41,047 nt of DNA from an uncultured Bacteroidales bacterium (lineage in GTDB: Bacteria; Bacteroidota; Bacteroidia; Bacteroidales; P3), in NCBI GenBank assembly GCA_900316235.1, contig ONCC01000022.1:1-41047 (forward strand), written 5' to 3'. How positions within the stretch are numbered: the stretch's first letter is position 1; every line of letters starts with the position of its first letter. The notes beneath the pieces are model-generated. The model searched no databases. It was not told where the DNA came from and was given only the letters and a program-made list of their open reading frames with translations. A program made the translations under genes and the position numbers. Positions 1-9,068 of this stretch are shown piece after piece.

Positions 1-52
1 CTCCTCCCCTAAGTTAGGGGAGGGGGACCGCCGCGGAGCGGTGGTGGAGGAG
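1..52. repeat. Palindromic interspersed repeat at the window edge
   Basis: This GC-rich element contains an inverted repeat (CCTCCCCTAA / TTAGGGGAGG) followed by a second self-complementary stretch around CCGCCGCGGAGCGG. The outer CTCCTCC can pair with GGAGGAG. It reads without a stop in the frame of the DUF6266 remnant that follows, so it lies inside, or has been inserted into, that reading frame. The true left boundary may be outside the window. Confidence 0.6.
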
Positions 53-300
53 TATGTAAGAATAATGTTCTCCCCCTGCGCCGAAGGCGAGCGGGCCAGT
101 GGCGACGACGAGGTGTATCTCTACGCCTACTGCCCTGAGATGAAGGAGGGTACGCTTTCTGCCCCGGCCTACCGACGGATGGGTTCCGTGCAGCTGGCAC
201 TGCCCGAGCGGTGGCAGGGGAAGGAGGTGCATCTCTACGGCTTCGCCGTTGACTATGAGGGAAATGCCAGCGATACTACCTATATCGGCTCTTTGTCTCC

Positions 301-330
301 TGTAGAGACGCGGCAGGCCGCGTCTCTACA
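301..330. repeat. Palindromic repeat TGTAGAGACGCGGC...
   Basis: A 30-bp near-perfect inverted repeat of TGTAGAGACGCGGC with its complement, separated by two bases. A related element lies at 11377-11426, and degenerate versions appear inside the coding sequence at 26577-26900. Here it adds codons for VETRQAASLQ to the DUF6266 remnant. Confidence 0.75.
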
Positions 331-399
331 GATGGGAACAGCAAAAGCCCAACAGACTAATTCACACTCTGTTGTTAATAATAATCTTTGGCACGGAAG

Positions 400-428
400 T
401 TGCAGTTGGAATAATAGTTGTAATTTTG
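400..428 (+). promoter_or_regulatory. Promoter of clpC
   Basis: TTG at 400-402, an 18-base spacer and TAATTTTG at 421-428 match the Bacteroidota primary sigma consensus. The clpC ATG is at 448, giving a leader of roughly 10-15 bases. Confidence 0.65.
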
Positions 429-447
429 CAACTCGAAATCAAACGCA

Positions 448-3024
448 ATGGAAGCAAACCTAAGTGAAAATACAAAGAAGGCCGTAGCCTTCAGCCGCGA
501 TGAAGCCATACGCCTGAAAAATGGCGGCATAGGCGTGGAACACCTCTTCCTCGGCATGGCTCGTTTGCCCGAGTGTTCGGCCATGACCATGCTGTCGACC
601 CTCGGTGTGAACACCGCCGCATTTCGTGAAAGATTGGAAAATCAGGTAAGTCAGGCACAGAGCGACATCCGCTATGCCGCCGACAGCGAGATTCCCATGC
701 TTCGGCAGACCGAGAAAGTGCTGCGTCTGAGCTACTTGGAGAGTATCAAACTAAAGTCGCAAGACATCCGCACTGAGCACCTCATCCTGGCTATGCTGCA
801 GGAGAACGACAACCTGGTGGCCAGCATGCTCAACCGCGACGGCGTGGACTATGAGCGCTTTGCTAAGCTGGTGCGCAGCGACAGCGGTCTGGAACCCAGC
901 GGCAACACCGACTTCACCAACCAGACCAGCGACGATGACATCGACGATGCCTTCGCCGATCCCCTGCGCGAAAGCGAGAAGGGCAACAAAAAGGAGAAAG
1001 GCAAGAGCGGCACTCCCGCGCTAGAAAACTTCGGGCGCGACCTCACCCTTTTGGCGCAGGAAGGCAAGCTCGACCCCATTATCGGCCGTCAGAAAGAGAT
1101 GGACCGCATTGCTCAGATTCTCAGCCGAAGAAAGAAAAATAATCCCATCCTTATCGGTGAGAGCGGCGTGGGTAAGAGCGCCATCGCCGAAGGCTTGGCC
1201 ATACGCATTGCCGAGGGCCGTGTGCCGCGGACGCTATACAACAAGCGTCTGATGAGCCTCGACCTCGCCTCACTGGTGGCGGGAACGAAATACCGCGGCC
1301 AGTTCGAGGAACGCATGAAGGCCATCATCAATGAGCTGGAGCAGCATCCGGAAATCATCATCTTCATCGACGAGATACACACCATTGTGGGAGCCGGAAG
1401 TGCCAGCGGAAGCCTCGACGCCAGCAACATGTTCAAACCCGCCCTGGCGCGCGGCGTCATCCAGTGCATCGGCACCACAACCCTGGACGAATACCGCCAG
1501 TATATCGAGAAAGACACTGCCCTCGAGCGCCGTTTCCAGAAGGTACTCGTGGAACCTGCCACGTCGGAGGAGACTCTTGAGATACTGTCCAATATCCGTG
1601 AGAAATACGAGGAGCACCACTTGGTGGTTTACAGTGACGCGGCGTTGAAGGCCTGCGTGGAACTCACCGAGCGCTACGTCAGCGACCGCCTGCAGCCCGA
1701 CAAGGCCATCGACGCCATGGACGAGGCTGGCGCGCGCGTACATATTGCCAATATGCAGGTACCTGAAGAGATTGTCAACCTGGAGAAAGAGGTGGCACGT
1801 GTGGAGGCGCAGAAGAAGGAGGTGCTTGCCGGTAAGCGTTACAGCGAGGCCGCCGAGCTGCGCGACCAGGAACGCGACATGGAGAGCAAGCTGGCCGACA
1901 TGAAACGGCAGTGGGACGCCGACGAGCGCGAGCGCAAGGTGACCGTCACCGACCAAGATGTAGCTGCCGTGGTGGCCATGATGACCGGCGTGCCCATGGA
2001 GCGTATCGCCGAGAGCGAGAGCAACCGCCTGCTGAGCATGGAGAAAGAGCTGAAGGGCAGCGTGGTGGGACAGGACGAAGCCATCGCCCAGATAGCCAAA
2101 GCCATCCGCCGCAACCGAGCGGGATTGAAGGATCCCAACCGTCCCATCGGCAGTTTCCTCTTCCTTGGACCTACCGGCGTCGGCAAGACTTATCTGACAA
2201 AGATTCTGGCGAAATACCTCTTCGACAGCGAGAGTGCCATGATTCGCATCGACATGAGCGAGTACATGGAGAAGTTCGCCGTGAGCCGCCTCATCGGAGC
2301 GCCTCCAGGATATGTGGGCTACGAAGAGGGCGGCCAACTCACTGAGCGTGTGCGTCGCAAACCCTACAGCATCGTGCTGCTCGACGAGATTGAGAAGGCA
2401 CACCCCGACGTGTTCAACGTGCTGCTGCAGGTGCTCGACGACGGGCAACTCACCGACGGTATCGGCCGCAAGGTGGACTTCCGCAACACCATCGTCATCA
2501 TGACCTCCAACATCGGCAGCCGCCAGCTGAAGGACTTCGGTGTGGGCGTGGGCTTTAACACAGCCGCCCGCGAGGCCGAGAAATCGCAGATGCAGCGCGA
2601 TGTCATCGAGAAGAGCCTCAAGAAAGCCTTCGCGCCTGAATTTATCAATCGCATCGACGACATCATCTACTTCAACTCGCTGGGTCGCGAAGAGATACAC
2701 AAGATTATCGACATCGAGCTGCGCGGCCTCTTCAGTCGCATCCGCAAGATGGGCTTTGAGGTGGAGATGGACGAGAAGGCCAAGGACTTCATCGTCAGCA
2801 AGGGCTGGGACGAGAACTACGGTGCCCGCCCGCTGCGCCGCGCCATCCAGCGCTATGTGGAGGACGACCTGGCCGACGAGATCATCAAGGCCGACATCCT
2901 GCCTGGCGACACCATCCGCATCACCGCCGACGACGAGCATGTCTTCTTCGATATTGAGAAGGGCGAGACAAGCCGACAACTCGACGAAGCACTGGCCACC
3001 GAGCCAGCTGCAGTGGAAGAATGA
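448..3024 (+). CDS. clpC: ATP-dependent Clp protease ATP-binding subunit ClpC
   Basis: A Hsp100 AAA+ unfoldase of 858 residues that feeds substrates to ClpP in the cytoplasm. Residues 1 to about 150 form the Clp_N double repeat (GVEHLFLGMA, RTEHLILAML). The first AAA domain has Walker A GESGVGKS at about 237-244 and Walker B IIFIDEIH near 306. A UVR motif with coiled-coil (EAAELRDQERDME, about 445-490) marks it as ClpC, not ClpA or ClpB. The second AAA domain has GPTGVGKT at about 574-581 and VLLDEIEKAHPD near 643. A GVGF loop near 702 corresponds to the ClpP-docking tripeptide. The length is normal for the family. It stands alone on the + strand, with its own promoter and a shared terminator. 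Confidence 0.96.
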   Translation: MEANLSENTKKAVAFSRDEAIRLKNGGIGVEHLFLGMARLPECSAMTMLSTLGVNTAAFRERLENQVSQAQSDIRYAADSEIPMLRQTEKVLRLSYLESIKLKSQDIRTEHLILAMLQENDNLVASMLNRDGVDYERFAKLVRSDSGLEPSGNTDFTNQTSDDDIDDAFADPLRESEKGNKKEKGKSGTPALENFGRDLTLLAQEGKLDPIIGRQKEMDRIAQILSRRKKNNPILIGESGVGKSAIAEGLAIRIAEGRVPRTLYNKRLMSLDLASLVAGTKYRGQFEERMKAIINELEQHPEIIIFIDEIHTIVGAGSASGSLDASNMFKPALARGVIQCIGTTTLDEYRQYIEKDTALERRFQKVLVEPATSEETLEILSNIREKYEEHHLVVYSDAALKACVELTERYVSDRLQPDKAIDAMDEAGARVHIANMQVPEEIVNLEKEVARVEAQKKEVLAGKRYSEAAELRDQERDMESKLADMKRQWDADERERKVTVTDQDVAAVVAMMTGVPMERIAESESNRLLSMEKELKGSVVGQDEAIAQIAKAIRRNRAGLKDPNRPIGSFLFLGPTGVGKTYLTKILAKYLFDSESAMIRIDMSEYMEKFAVSRLIGAPPGYVGYEEGGQLTERVRRKPYSIVLLDEIEKAHPDVFNVLLQVLDDGQLTDGIGRKVDFRNTIVIMTSNIGSRQLKDFGVGVGFNTAAREAEKSQMQRDVIEKSLKKAFAPEFINRIDDIIYFNSLGREEIHKIIDIELRGLFSRIRKMGFEVEMDEKAKDFIVSKGWDENYGARPLRRAIQRYVEDDLADEIIKADILPGDTIRITADDEHVFFDIEKGETSRQLDEALATEPAAVEE

Positions 3025-3025
3025 G

Positions 3026-3052
3026 AAAAGGGAGCCTCACGGCTCCCTTTCT
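3026..3052. terminator. Bidirectional terminator between clpC and the DUF4838 gene
   Basis: GGGAGCC (3030-3036), loop TCAC, GGCTCCC (3041-3047), with A residues on the left and T residues on the right. It lies immediately after the clpC stop and just past the stop of the convergent gene, so it can serve both strands. Confidence 0.8.
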
Positions 3053-5340
3053 TATTTCACAACAATTTCATCGATGAATATCCACGGCTTCTGCCCCGCG
3101 GCGCGGTGCCAGTCGGGGATTTCCGCCGGCGGGATAGCCACGACGCGGATGTAGCGCACGGGGACGCCTGGGTCAATGCTACGCACAAATTCAACCTCAT
3201 TGGTATAAATCATAGGAGTTGCGAGAACCTTAAAGTTCTCGTTGCGCATATGTCCTGCGGGATTCCATTGCACACTGTCGGTCGAGGTGTAGAATCCGAC
3301 CTGTTCCGGGATAAATATCCACGAGAGCGGGTAGAAATAAAAACTCACAGAAATTTTGTCCAGATAGGTGGAGTCGCCAAAATCGATGACGGCATCCAGC
3401 GTGTCGCCCCAGAAGCCGAGCCAGTCGTGTCGGTAGTCGAGGATGCCGGCCTTGCCGTCGGTGAGGCCCGCGGTGTTGTAAGGCGCAGTGGCAGGACGAC
3501 GAAGGGTAACGCTCTTGTAGCGCGCTTTGTTCTCGCCAAAGCGTTTGCGGATGTTCTCTGTCCAACTACTGATACACTCGCCGGGAGTGACACCCATCTC
3601 CATCATCTGCGGAATGCCTAGGTTGTAGGTACTCCAACCAAAAATCTCCAAGCGGTCGATGATTTTCCGTTGCAGCCAGTCGGGGTCGGAAGAGAGGCTG
3701 TCGAGATTGAAATAGCCACAGAGGTCACGACTGACGGCCAGCTCGTTTCGGGCAAAATCCAATGCTGTGCCGAAAAACCACAAGGCGGTGTCAAATGTTT
3801 CGAAGCAGCCGATAATATTTTTGGGGGCATGCTTGCCAGCCAACTTCATTAAACTGTCGTACTGGTGGAAACGTTCCAACGAGAGGTAGCCGTCGGCGGC
3901 ATCGACGGGATAGCCGTAGATGTCGAGCCGCTGGCCGCTCTGGATAAGAGCCGAAGTCATAGTGTCAATAATCTCCTTGATATAGGGACCTGCTCCTTTG
4001 TAGTAGCCCTGATAGAAATCGGCCATGATGGAGTCTATATCGGCGTCAACATCCCACATCAGCTTGGCGAGCATATAGCAGCGGATGTCCATCCACGAGG
4101 TGACGTTGTCGGCACCCGTGGCCTGCTCGAACATCATGCGAACGCCGTTCTTGTGGAAGAACTGGAGGTTGGGTTGGAGAACGTGAAGGTTGGGGAATGG
4201 ATTCCAGAAGTTGCGGAACTGCACCACATAATCCCACATGAAGATGTTGTCCGTCAGGCGGCTCCAGTCCTCCATATCCTTGCGGAAGGAGGCTTCGCGC
4301 GGGTTGTCGGCGATGGGCAGCTCACGGCCGCACTCGATGGAGCAGAACATGATGTTGACGTTCTTCTCGGGCTTTACCGCGGGATTCGTTGGGGCGCAGC
4401 GTGTGTATTGGTAGGCCAAGGTGGAGATGGTCTTGTTGGGGAAACGGCGTGCCACCTGGTTGACGAAATGCAGCAGTGTACCCGTGGGACCGCCATAGAG
4501 GCTGTCCATGTGCAGACACTTGGGACACTGGCAGGCGTTGTAGTTGTCGTTGTTGCTGACCGACCACATCTTCTTCTCGGGAGCGGTGGCCATGGTGTCG
4601 GCCAGGCGGCGGCAGAGTTCCTTGAGCACAGCAGGATTGGAGAGGCAGAGCTGGCCGTCGCGACTGCGGCGACCGTTGTTCAGCGAGAACCATTCAGGGT
4701 GGCTGTCATAGTAACGGGCAGGAGGAATCAAGTCCTTGAAGGTGTGGACGAACATGCCGAAGAGGCGGTCGCGGTCGGCCACGGTGTGCAGGTGGTGCCA
4801 GTCTGCGTAAAGCTGGCTGTGATTGGGATAATAGTACGACACCTCGCGGTAGGCGAAAGAGGGGTTGCTTTCCACGAAGCACTCCGGCACCTTGAGACCG
4901 AAGATGTCGGGAATGACCATCGCCGTGGGGGTGTACATGCGGTAACCGATCATCTCCAGATAAGCATAGACAGCATAGAGGGTGCCCTTCTCCCCTTCTC
5001 CATAAAGACAGAGGTTCTTGCCGTCGCCAAAAATGATATAGCCTCCATTTTCACAAGTCTCTTCAACTTGAGCCCGAGCCGAGCTATATCGCATCGGTTT
5101 TACCTGGGAAAAGAAATATTTGCGAAAAAATTTTGTATCGCCCACATAAATTGTACCCACTTTTTTGGCAACAGTGTCGGTGTTGAGCTGTCCTTTATAA
5201 AGAAACTCGCGCAACTGGGCAGCGGCGTAGCGTTCCATCGGAGTGGCGTTCTTGGCAACAACGACATGCCGCACCTTGTTCTGTGCCAACGCCATAGAGA
5301 CACAGAGCAGCAATGACAGAAGGAAAATCGGGCGTTTCAT
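3052..5340 (-). CDS. Secreted DUF4838 protein with C-terminal discoidin-like domain
   Basis: A 762-residue exported protein. Residues 1-19 are a signal peptide (MKRPIFLLSLLLCVSMALA). Residues about 25-150 resemble the alpha/beta domain that precedes the catalytic barrel in GH67/GH20-like enzymes (ATPMERYAAAQLREFL, YAVYAYLEMIGYRMYTP). The DUF4838 core follows, with the family signature SVSNNDNYNACQCPKC near 270. The last 150 residues (AVIDFGDSTYLDKISVSFYF, VRYIRVVA) look like an F5/8 type C sugar-binding fold. DUF4838 is thought to be a glycoside-hydrolase-like family, but substrates are not settled. Its ATG overlaps the stop of the upstream ATP-grasp gene (ATGA), so the two are probably translated together. 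It is the last gene of the minus-strand run from 8968. Confidence 0.85.
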   Translation of the reverse strand: MKRPIFLLSLLLCVSMALAQNKVRHVVVAKNATPMERYAAAQLREFLYKGQLNTDTVAKKVGTIYVGDTKFFRKYFFSQVKPMRYSSARAQVEETCENGGYIIFGDGKNLCLYGEGEKGTLYAVYAYLEMIGYRMYTPTAMVIPDIFGLKVPECFVESNPSFAYREVSYYYPNHSQLYADWHHLHTVADRDRLFGMFVHTFKDLIPPARYYDSHPEWFSLNNGRRSRDGQLCLSNPAVLKELCRRLADTMATAPEKKMWSVSNNDNYNACQCPKCLHMDSLYGGPTGTLLHFVNQVARRFPNKTISTLAYQYTRCAPTNPAVKPEKNVNIMFCSIECGRELPIADNPREASFRKDMEDWSRLTDNIFMWDYVVQFRNFWNPFPNLHVLQPNLQFFHKNGVRMMFEQATGADNVTSWMDIRCYMLAKLMWDVDADIDSIMADFYQGYYKGAGPYIKEIIDTMTSALIQSGQRLDIYGYPVDAADGYLSLERFHQYDSLMKLAGKHAPKNIIGCFETFDTALWFFGTALDFARNELAVSRDLCGYFNLDSLSSDPDWLQRKIIDRLEIFGWSTYNLGIPQMMEMGVTPGECISSWTENIRKRFGENKARYKSVTLRRPATAPYNTAGLTDGKAGILDYRHDWLGFWGDTLDAVIDFGDSTYLDKISVSFYFYPLSWIFIPEQVGFYTSTDSVQWNPAGHMRNENFKVLATPMIYTNEVEFVRSIDPGVPVRYIRVVAIPPAEIPDWHRAAGQKPWIFIDEIVVK

Positions 5341-6425
5341 TTGGGCTGGTGATTGAGGGTCCAGTCGATGACCTCGTCGAGGTAAGGACCGAAGGGTGTC
5401 TGGCCGACATAGTAGCCGGCGTGGGCACTGAAGCCGCCGATATTGTACTCAAGCACGACGGGCTTCCCGTCCTTGTCGATGGCCATGTCGAGGGCGAAGA
5501 GGTGGTGATGCGGGATGCAACGTGCCACATGGCAGGAGAGTTCGACGGCGGCGTCCCAGCAAGGGATGCACTGGCCCGCATCGGGGAAGGGCTTGGAAAA
5601 ACCTTGGTCGTCGAAAGAGCGGTCATGCAGACGTCCGTCGGCAAGGTCGACTGCCACATAGCGTCCGCCGGCATGGCAGTTGTCGACTACGGCACCAGGA
5701 CCTCCGAAGCGGAAATAAGCACTGGTGAGGTGCGGCTGACCGTCGGCCACCGAGCGATAGACCACCATGCGCATCGTATTTGCTGCCGTGGGACAAAGGC
5801 GCGCCATAAAAGAATGCTGTTCCACGGCCTCCTGCAACACTAAGTTATCATCGAAGTCCAACAGAAACTCGCGGTCGAGGCATGTGCCGTCGGCGGTGGC
5901 ATAGCCGTCGGCGGTGCGGAAGAACTTCATCACCCGCATACCGCACGAGGTCCCCATGGAGGGCTTCAATATCAATGCGTCAAACGGGCATTCGTCCAAA
6001 ATCTTCTCTACATCATCCAGCGGAAGCAGGTCGGCACCAAGCAGCAATCCGCCACGGATGCGCGCCACCACGGTCTTCGGTACATTCTCCTCTCCTATCA
6101 CGCGCGGAAACATTACCTTGTCCTCATAGACATCCCAGTAGCTGCGGGGATTGAGACTCCGTTCAATCTGAAGGTGTAGGATATCCTCGGGGATGATGTC
6201 GGGTGTGGGACCACAGAAATGGCTATGCAGACGGTAGATATAGGGGTCTACCCAGCGGTAGAAAGGCTTCCAGCGACGGCGGTATGCATCCTCTCCCTCA
6301 GCCTTTCCTGTGGGTAATCCCAGCCGACGGAGAGCCCCGTAACTGAAATGGCTATAAAGCATATAGTCATAGAACCTATCACCAACGGTCTTCTTCACGG
6401 CGGATTTCAGCAGTCTCGATTTCAT
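5337..6425 (-). CDS. ATP-grasp protein, sugar-transfer-associated type
   Basis: A 362-residue soluble protein. The stretch LILKPSMGTSCGMRVMKF (about 150-170) resembles the glycine-rich nucleotide loop of ATP-grasp enzymes. NTMRMVVYRS near 215 and the acidic metal site FALDMAIDKDG...VVLEYNIGG near 320-340 match the ATPgrasp_ST type (PF14397) known from polysaccharide gene clusters. Such proteins probably ligate a carboxylate to an amine using ATP, but the substrate here is unknown. It starts 6 bases after the outer-membrane barrel gene and overlaps the DUF4838 start by 4 bases, so it sits in the middle of a tight operon. An envelope- or glycan-related role fits these neighbours but is inferred. 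Confidence 0.65.
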   Translation of the reverse strand: MKSRLLKSAVKKTVGDRFYDYMLYSHFSYGALRRLGLPTGKAEGEDAYRRRWKPFYRWVDPYIYRLHSHFCGPTPDIIPEDILHLQIERSLNPRSYWDVYEDKVMFPRVIGEENVPKTVVARIRGGLLLGADLLPLDDVEKILDECPFDALILKPSMGTSCGMRVMKFFRTADGYATADGTCLDREFLLDFDDNLVLQEAVEQHSFMARLCPTAANTMRMVVYRSVADGQPHLTSAYFRFGGPGAVVDNCHAGGRYVAVDLADGRLHDRSFDDQGFSKPFPDAGQCIPCWDAAVELSCHVARCIPHHHLFALDMAIDKDGKPVVLEYNIGGFSAHAGYYVGQTPFGPYLDEVIDWTLNHQPK

Positions 6426-6431
6426 AATATC

Positions 6432-7727
6432 TTAAAAATTGTATTTCACCAAGGCACAAATACGATGGTTCGCCACCTGGTGAAGGTTGTCATTCTGCTT
6501 AACGCTTCCATTGTCGTCAAGATCTCCGTATGTGCAAGCCGTCCACTCGTATTCAAGTCCGATATTGAAAGCTTTGATATTATAGCTGACGGAAGGGGCA
6601 ATGCGATAGATGCTGTTGAGATGGGTGAAATTCTCGCCACCTTTCATGTAGATATGATAGGCATTCGTAGCGGGGTCGAGCCAAAGGTCCTCCCCTGCCC
6701 CCAAGTTCTTCATATAGCCGATGAAGAGGTCGTAACGCACCCTCTTTCCATAAGCGATATTAAGATAAGAAATGGAGGCCCGCAGGGGTGCGTAGTTCCA
6801 AGAGCCATCGTTATTGACCGCGGTGACGCCATAGCCTACCAGCTGGTTCAAATGGCTGGTATTCTGAGCCAGAAGGGTGCGGAACTTCACACTCCAGTCG
6901 CCACCCACATATTGCGCATAGAGCGTCGGGGAGAACGAGCTGACGGTCTCGTCGACCTTCTTGGTGACACCACCCACCAAAGCATGGGTGCGCGGGCAAA
7001 GGCTCTGTATGTCGACACCTATCTGGGCATACCAGGGACCCTGCTTGAAGTTGAGTCCAAGGAACACTTCGGGAACCAGGGAGTTGTTGGCGAAATCGAT
7101 ACTGTTGGTGCTCGTCGGGTCGCTAGCAGACTTGGGGCCGTTGTTCATGTATTGCAACTGCCAGAGCAGTGCGGCGGTGTAGCCAAAAGAACCCAAATAC
7201 ATGGAAGCACGCACCTGCGGTGTGCGGCTGTGGGGACGGAACGGCGCACCCGCAGCCATCCCCAGCACCTCGGGCATGATGTCGCCACTCAGAGGGTGCC
7301 AGTCCTGTCCCACGAGCAATTCCGCATTCCACACACTTTGTTCAGCTCTTAGTTTTAAATAGGCCAAACGCAGACGTAACACCGTGTTGTTGGTGCCAAA
7401 GCCACCGAAGTCGCCTTCCAGCTTGCCGCTGCTCTTCACTTGTCCAAAAGTGGGTCCTGTGATATTTAAACCAAAACGCGAAGTCAACGCCTGCAACTGC
7501 ATGGAAGGCACCGCGTTCAGGTCCTCACTATGGTCTTCATTCCACTTCTCGTCGAAGGGAATCATGTTGTACTCGCCACCGACGACGGTGTAGGTCTTGC
7601 GACTGTCGAAAGTTAGGTAATTACGCACAAAGCCATAGACCTTGACTGACACTTTGTCGCCATCCTGCGAATAAGCCAATGGCAGCGACGCCATAAGCGC
7701 CGCTGCCATAATCACTATCTTCTTCAT
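6432..7727 (-). CDS. Outer-membrane beta-barrel (porin-like) protein
   Basis: A 431-residue protein starting MKKIVIMAAALMASLPLAYS, a clear signal peptide. The rest consists of alternating hydrophobic and polar strands with aromatic girdles (GFVRNYLTF, LRLRLAYLKLRAE, RYDLFIGYMKNL). It ends in KYNF, a C-terminal aromatic as expected of a BAM-inserted barrel. The arrangement (SRFGLNITGP, WNAELLVGQDWHPLSGD) recalls DcaP-like porins, but I cannot confirm the family. I chose the start at 7727 because an upstream extension of the frame lies within the antiporter gene and lacks barrel features. The ATG overlaps the antiporter stop (ATGA), which suggests that this barrel passes the antiporter's substrate across the outer membrane. 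Confidence 0.75.
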   Translation of the reverse strand: MKKIVIMAAALMASLPLAYSQDGDKVSVKVYGFVRNYLTFDSRKTYTVVGGEYNMIPFDEKWNEDHSEDLNAVPSMQLQALTSRFGLNITGPTFGQVKSSGKLEGDFGGFGTNNTVLRLRLAYLKLRAEQSVWNAELLVGQDWHPLSGDIMPEVLGMAAGAPFRPHSRTPQVRASMYLGSFGYTAALLWQLQYMNNGPKSASDPTSTNSIDFANNSLVPEVFLGLNFKQGPWYAQIGVDIQSLCPRTHALVGGVTKKVDETVSSFSPTLYAQYVGGDWSVKFRTLLAQNTSHLNQLVGYGVTAVNNDGSWNYAPLRASISYLNIAYGKRVRYDLFIGYMKNLGAGEDLWLDPATNAYHIYMKGGENFTHLNSIYRIAPSVSYNIKAFNIGLEYEWTACTYGDLDDNGSVKQNDNLHQVANHRICALVKYNF

Positions 7728-8968
7728 GCCAGCAGAACCAGTAGTTGTGCAGTAAAGATACGAAGGAACATGGTGAGAGGATAGACCGTGGCGTAGCCGG
7801 TATTGGGAAGCCGGCACTCCTCGGGAGCCACCGTGTAGGCAAAGGCCAGCGTCGGCGGGTCCGTGTGGCTGCCGCCGATGAAGCCCATCAGCGTGTAGTA
7901 GTTCATCTTCAGCACCAGTCGGCAGAAGAGACCCACGAGGATTGGCGGGATAACGGTGATGATGATACCGTAGATAACCCACATATAGCCACCTGCCTGG
8001 ATGGTGGAGAGGAAACTGCCGCCGGCACTCAGGCCCACAGCGGCGAGGAACAACGCGATGCCTACTTCACGCAACATCCACACACCATGGCTGTCGGTGA
8101 ACTCAGTGGTAAACCATCCTTTTTTCACACCTAGCCAACTGCCAATCAGAGCCACCACCAACGGACCACCTGCCAGTCCCAGTTTCACAGGGGCGGACAT
8201 GCCGATGGGGATAGGTATCTGACCCACGAGAATACCAAGGGCGATGATGATGAAGATGGGAATCAGATTCACTTTGTGACGCTGCGAGGTGGGCGTGGCC
8301 GCCTTCGCAGCTTTCACTTCCAGAGCTTCGTCCGTGATGGGTTCCTTCTTCAGGTCGATGCGGCACAGCGGCCTCAGCAGCAGGCAGGTCATAATCATAC
8401 CCACCACGGCCAAAGGATAGGCCACAGCGTAACCACTCGACAGGGTGTCGCTGGCGAAACCGCGCTCGGCAGCTGTCTGCTGGGCGGCCGAGAGACCCGG
8501 GGTATTGGTAACGGCGCCCGTGTAGACACCGGCCATATCGCTCAGACTCTCGTCGGTAAGCTTGGTGATGATGATGGTAATCAACACACCCAGTGCTACG
8601 TTAACCAACGCCATGATATTCATGGAGAGTCCACCCTTCTTGAAACTCTTGAAGAATCCCGGACCCACCTGAAGACCCACGGCGGTGACGAAGAGAATCA
8701 GGCCAAACTCCTTGATGAAATAAATCATCTGGTGGTTGATATGGTCCCCCTGATACTTACCCGAGGTGGCCACCTGGCCGTCGAAATCCACGCCGAAATA
8801 GTTCATCACGGCGCTGATGGCGATACCCACGAAGAGCACCCACGTGATACCCAGGGTCACACCCTTGATTTTGAACTTGCCGATATACAGTCCGGCAAAG
8901 ATGGAGATGGCCAGCATAATCACTGTGCTGGCCACTCCACTACCTGTAAACAGATTAGTAAACCACAT
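7724..8968 (-). CDS. AspT/YidE/YbjL-family antiporter
   Basis: A 414-residue inner-membrane carrier with about ten hydrophobic helices in two halves. Each half carries a related motif: GAVTNTPGLSAAQQ near 150 and GGSHTDPPTLAFA near 375, the hallmark of the AspT/YidE/YbjL duplication family. GLSAGGSF is also typical. Members exchange amino or dicarboxylic acids, the best known being aspartate for alanine. Many homologues are about 550 residues with TrkA-C (RCK) domains between the halves. Here the loop (about 205-235) is short and has no such domain. It lies 100 bases after argF and is followed by a translationally coupled porin-like gene. The actual substrate cannot be read from the sequence. 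Confidence 0.85.
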   Translation of the reverse strand: MWFTNLFTGSGVASTVIMLAISIFAGLYIGKFKIKGVTLGITWVLFVGIAISAVMNYFGVDFDGQVATSGKYQGDHINHQMIYFIKEFGLILFVTAVGLQVGPGFFKSFKKGGLSMNIMALVNVALGVLITIIITKLTDESLSDMAGVYTGAVTNTPGLSAAQQTAAERGFASDTLSSGYAVAYPLAVVGMIMTCLLLRPLCRIDLKKEPITDEALEVKAAKAATPTSQRHKVNLIPIFIIIALGILVGQIPIPIGMSAPVKLGLAGGPLVVALIGSWLGVKKGWFTTEFTDSHGVWMLREVGIALFLAAVGLSAGGSFLSTIQAGGYMWVIYGIIITVIPPILVGLFCRLVLKMNYYTLMGFIGGSHTDPPTLAFAYTVAPEECRLPNTGYATVYPLTMFLRIFTAQLLVLLA

Positions 8969-8972
8969 AATT

Positions 8973-9061
8973 GTAAGGTTTAATGTTTAAGGTTTACGGT
9001 TTAAGGTGACCGGATTCGGATGCGTCAGCATTCTTAAACCTTAAACCCTAAACCTTAAACC
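8973..9061. repeat. TTTAAGG-type inverted repeat between argF and the antiporter gene
   Basis: The left arm (about 8974-9007) is an iteration of GGTTTAA/GGTTTAC units. The right arm (9031-9061) is its complement, CTTAAACC iterated. The loop is about 25 bases. It fills almost the whole gap of 100 bases and would form a hairpin in the transcript, so it could modulate read-through from argF into the antiporter operon. No promoter match is visible in this gap. Confidence 0.7.
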
Positions 9062-9068
9062 AGTGTCG

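Larger units (their letters stand above)
2..463 (+). pseudogene. C-terminal remnant of a DUF6266-family protein, interrupted by repeats
   Basis: The stretch encoding DDEVYLYAYCPEMKEGTLSA through DTTYIGS (about 107-290) matches the C-terminal third of the intact DUF6266 protein at 31113-31766, which has DDLVYLFVYCPDAKGGILSA and DSTYIGS at the same places. The frame is open to the window edge, so the 5' part lies outside or is lost; a GTG at 41 is only a nominal start. Upstream of the homologous part the frame runs through a palindromic repeat (1-52). Where the intact protein ends, this one meets a second palindrome (301-330) and then continues with unrelated residues to 463, overlapping the clpC promoter and the first codons of clpC. 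I read it as a gene fragment or decaying copy whose stop was displaced by repeat insertion. The function of DUF6266 is unknown. Confidence 0.6.

Noticed and set aside
1270..2979. Open frame of 569 codons on the minus strand inside clpC
   Set aside because: It is antisense to a fully conserved ClpC and its translation (His, Asp, Val and Leu-rich) is the typical shadow of a GC-rich third-position bias.
3865..5316. Open frame of 483 codons on the plus strand opposite the DUF4838 gene
   Set aside because: It mirrors a conserved secreted protein on the other strand and shows the same His/Val/Glu-rich shadow composition; no motif or promoter.
7728..7982. N-terminal extension of the outer-membrane barrel frame
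   Set aside because: It lies within the antiporter gene, is His/Arg-rich, and would bury a perfect signal peptide that begins at 7727.
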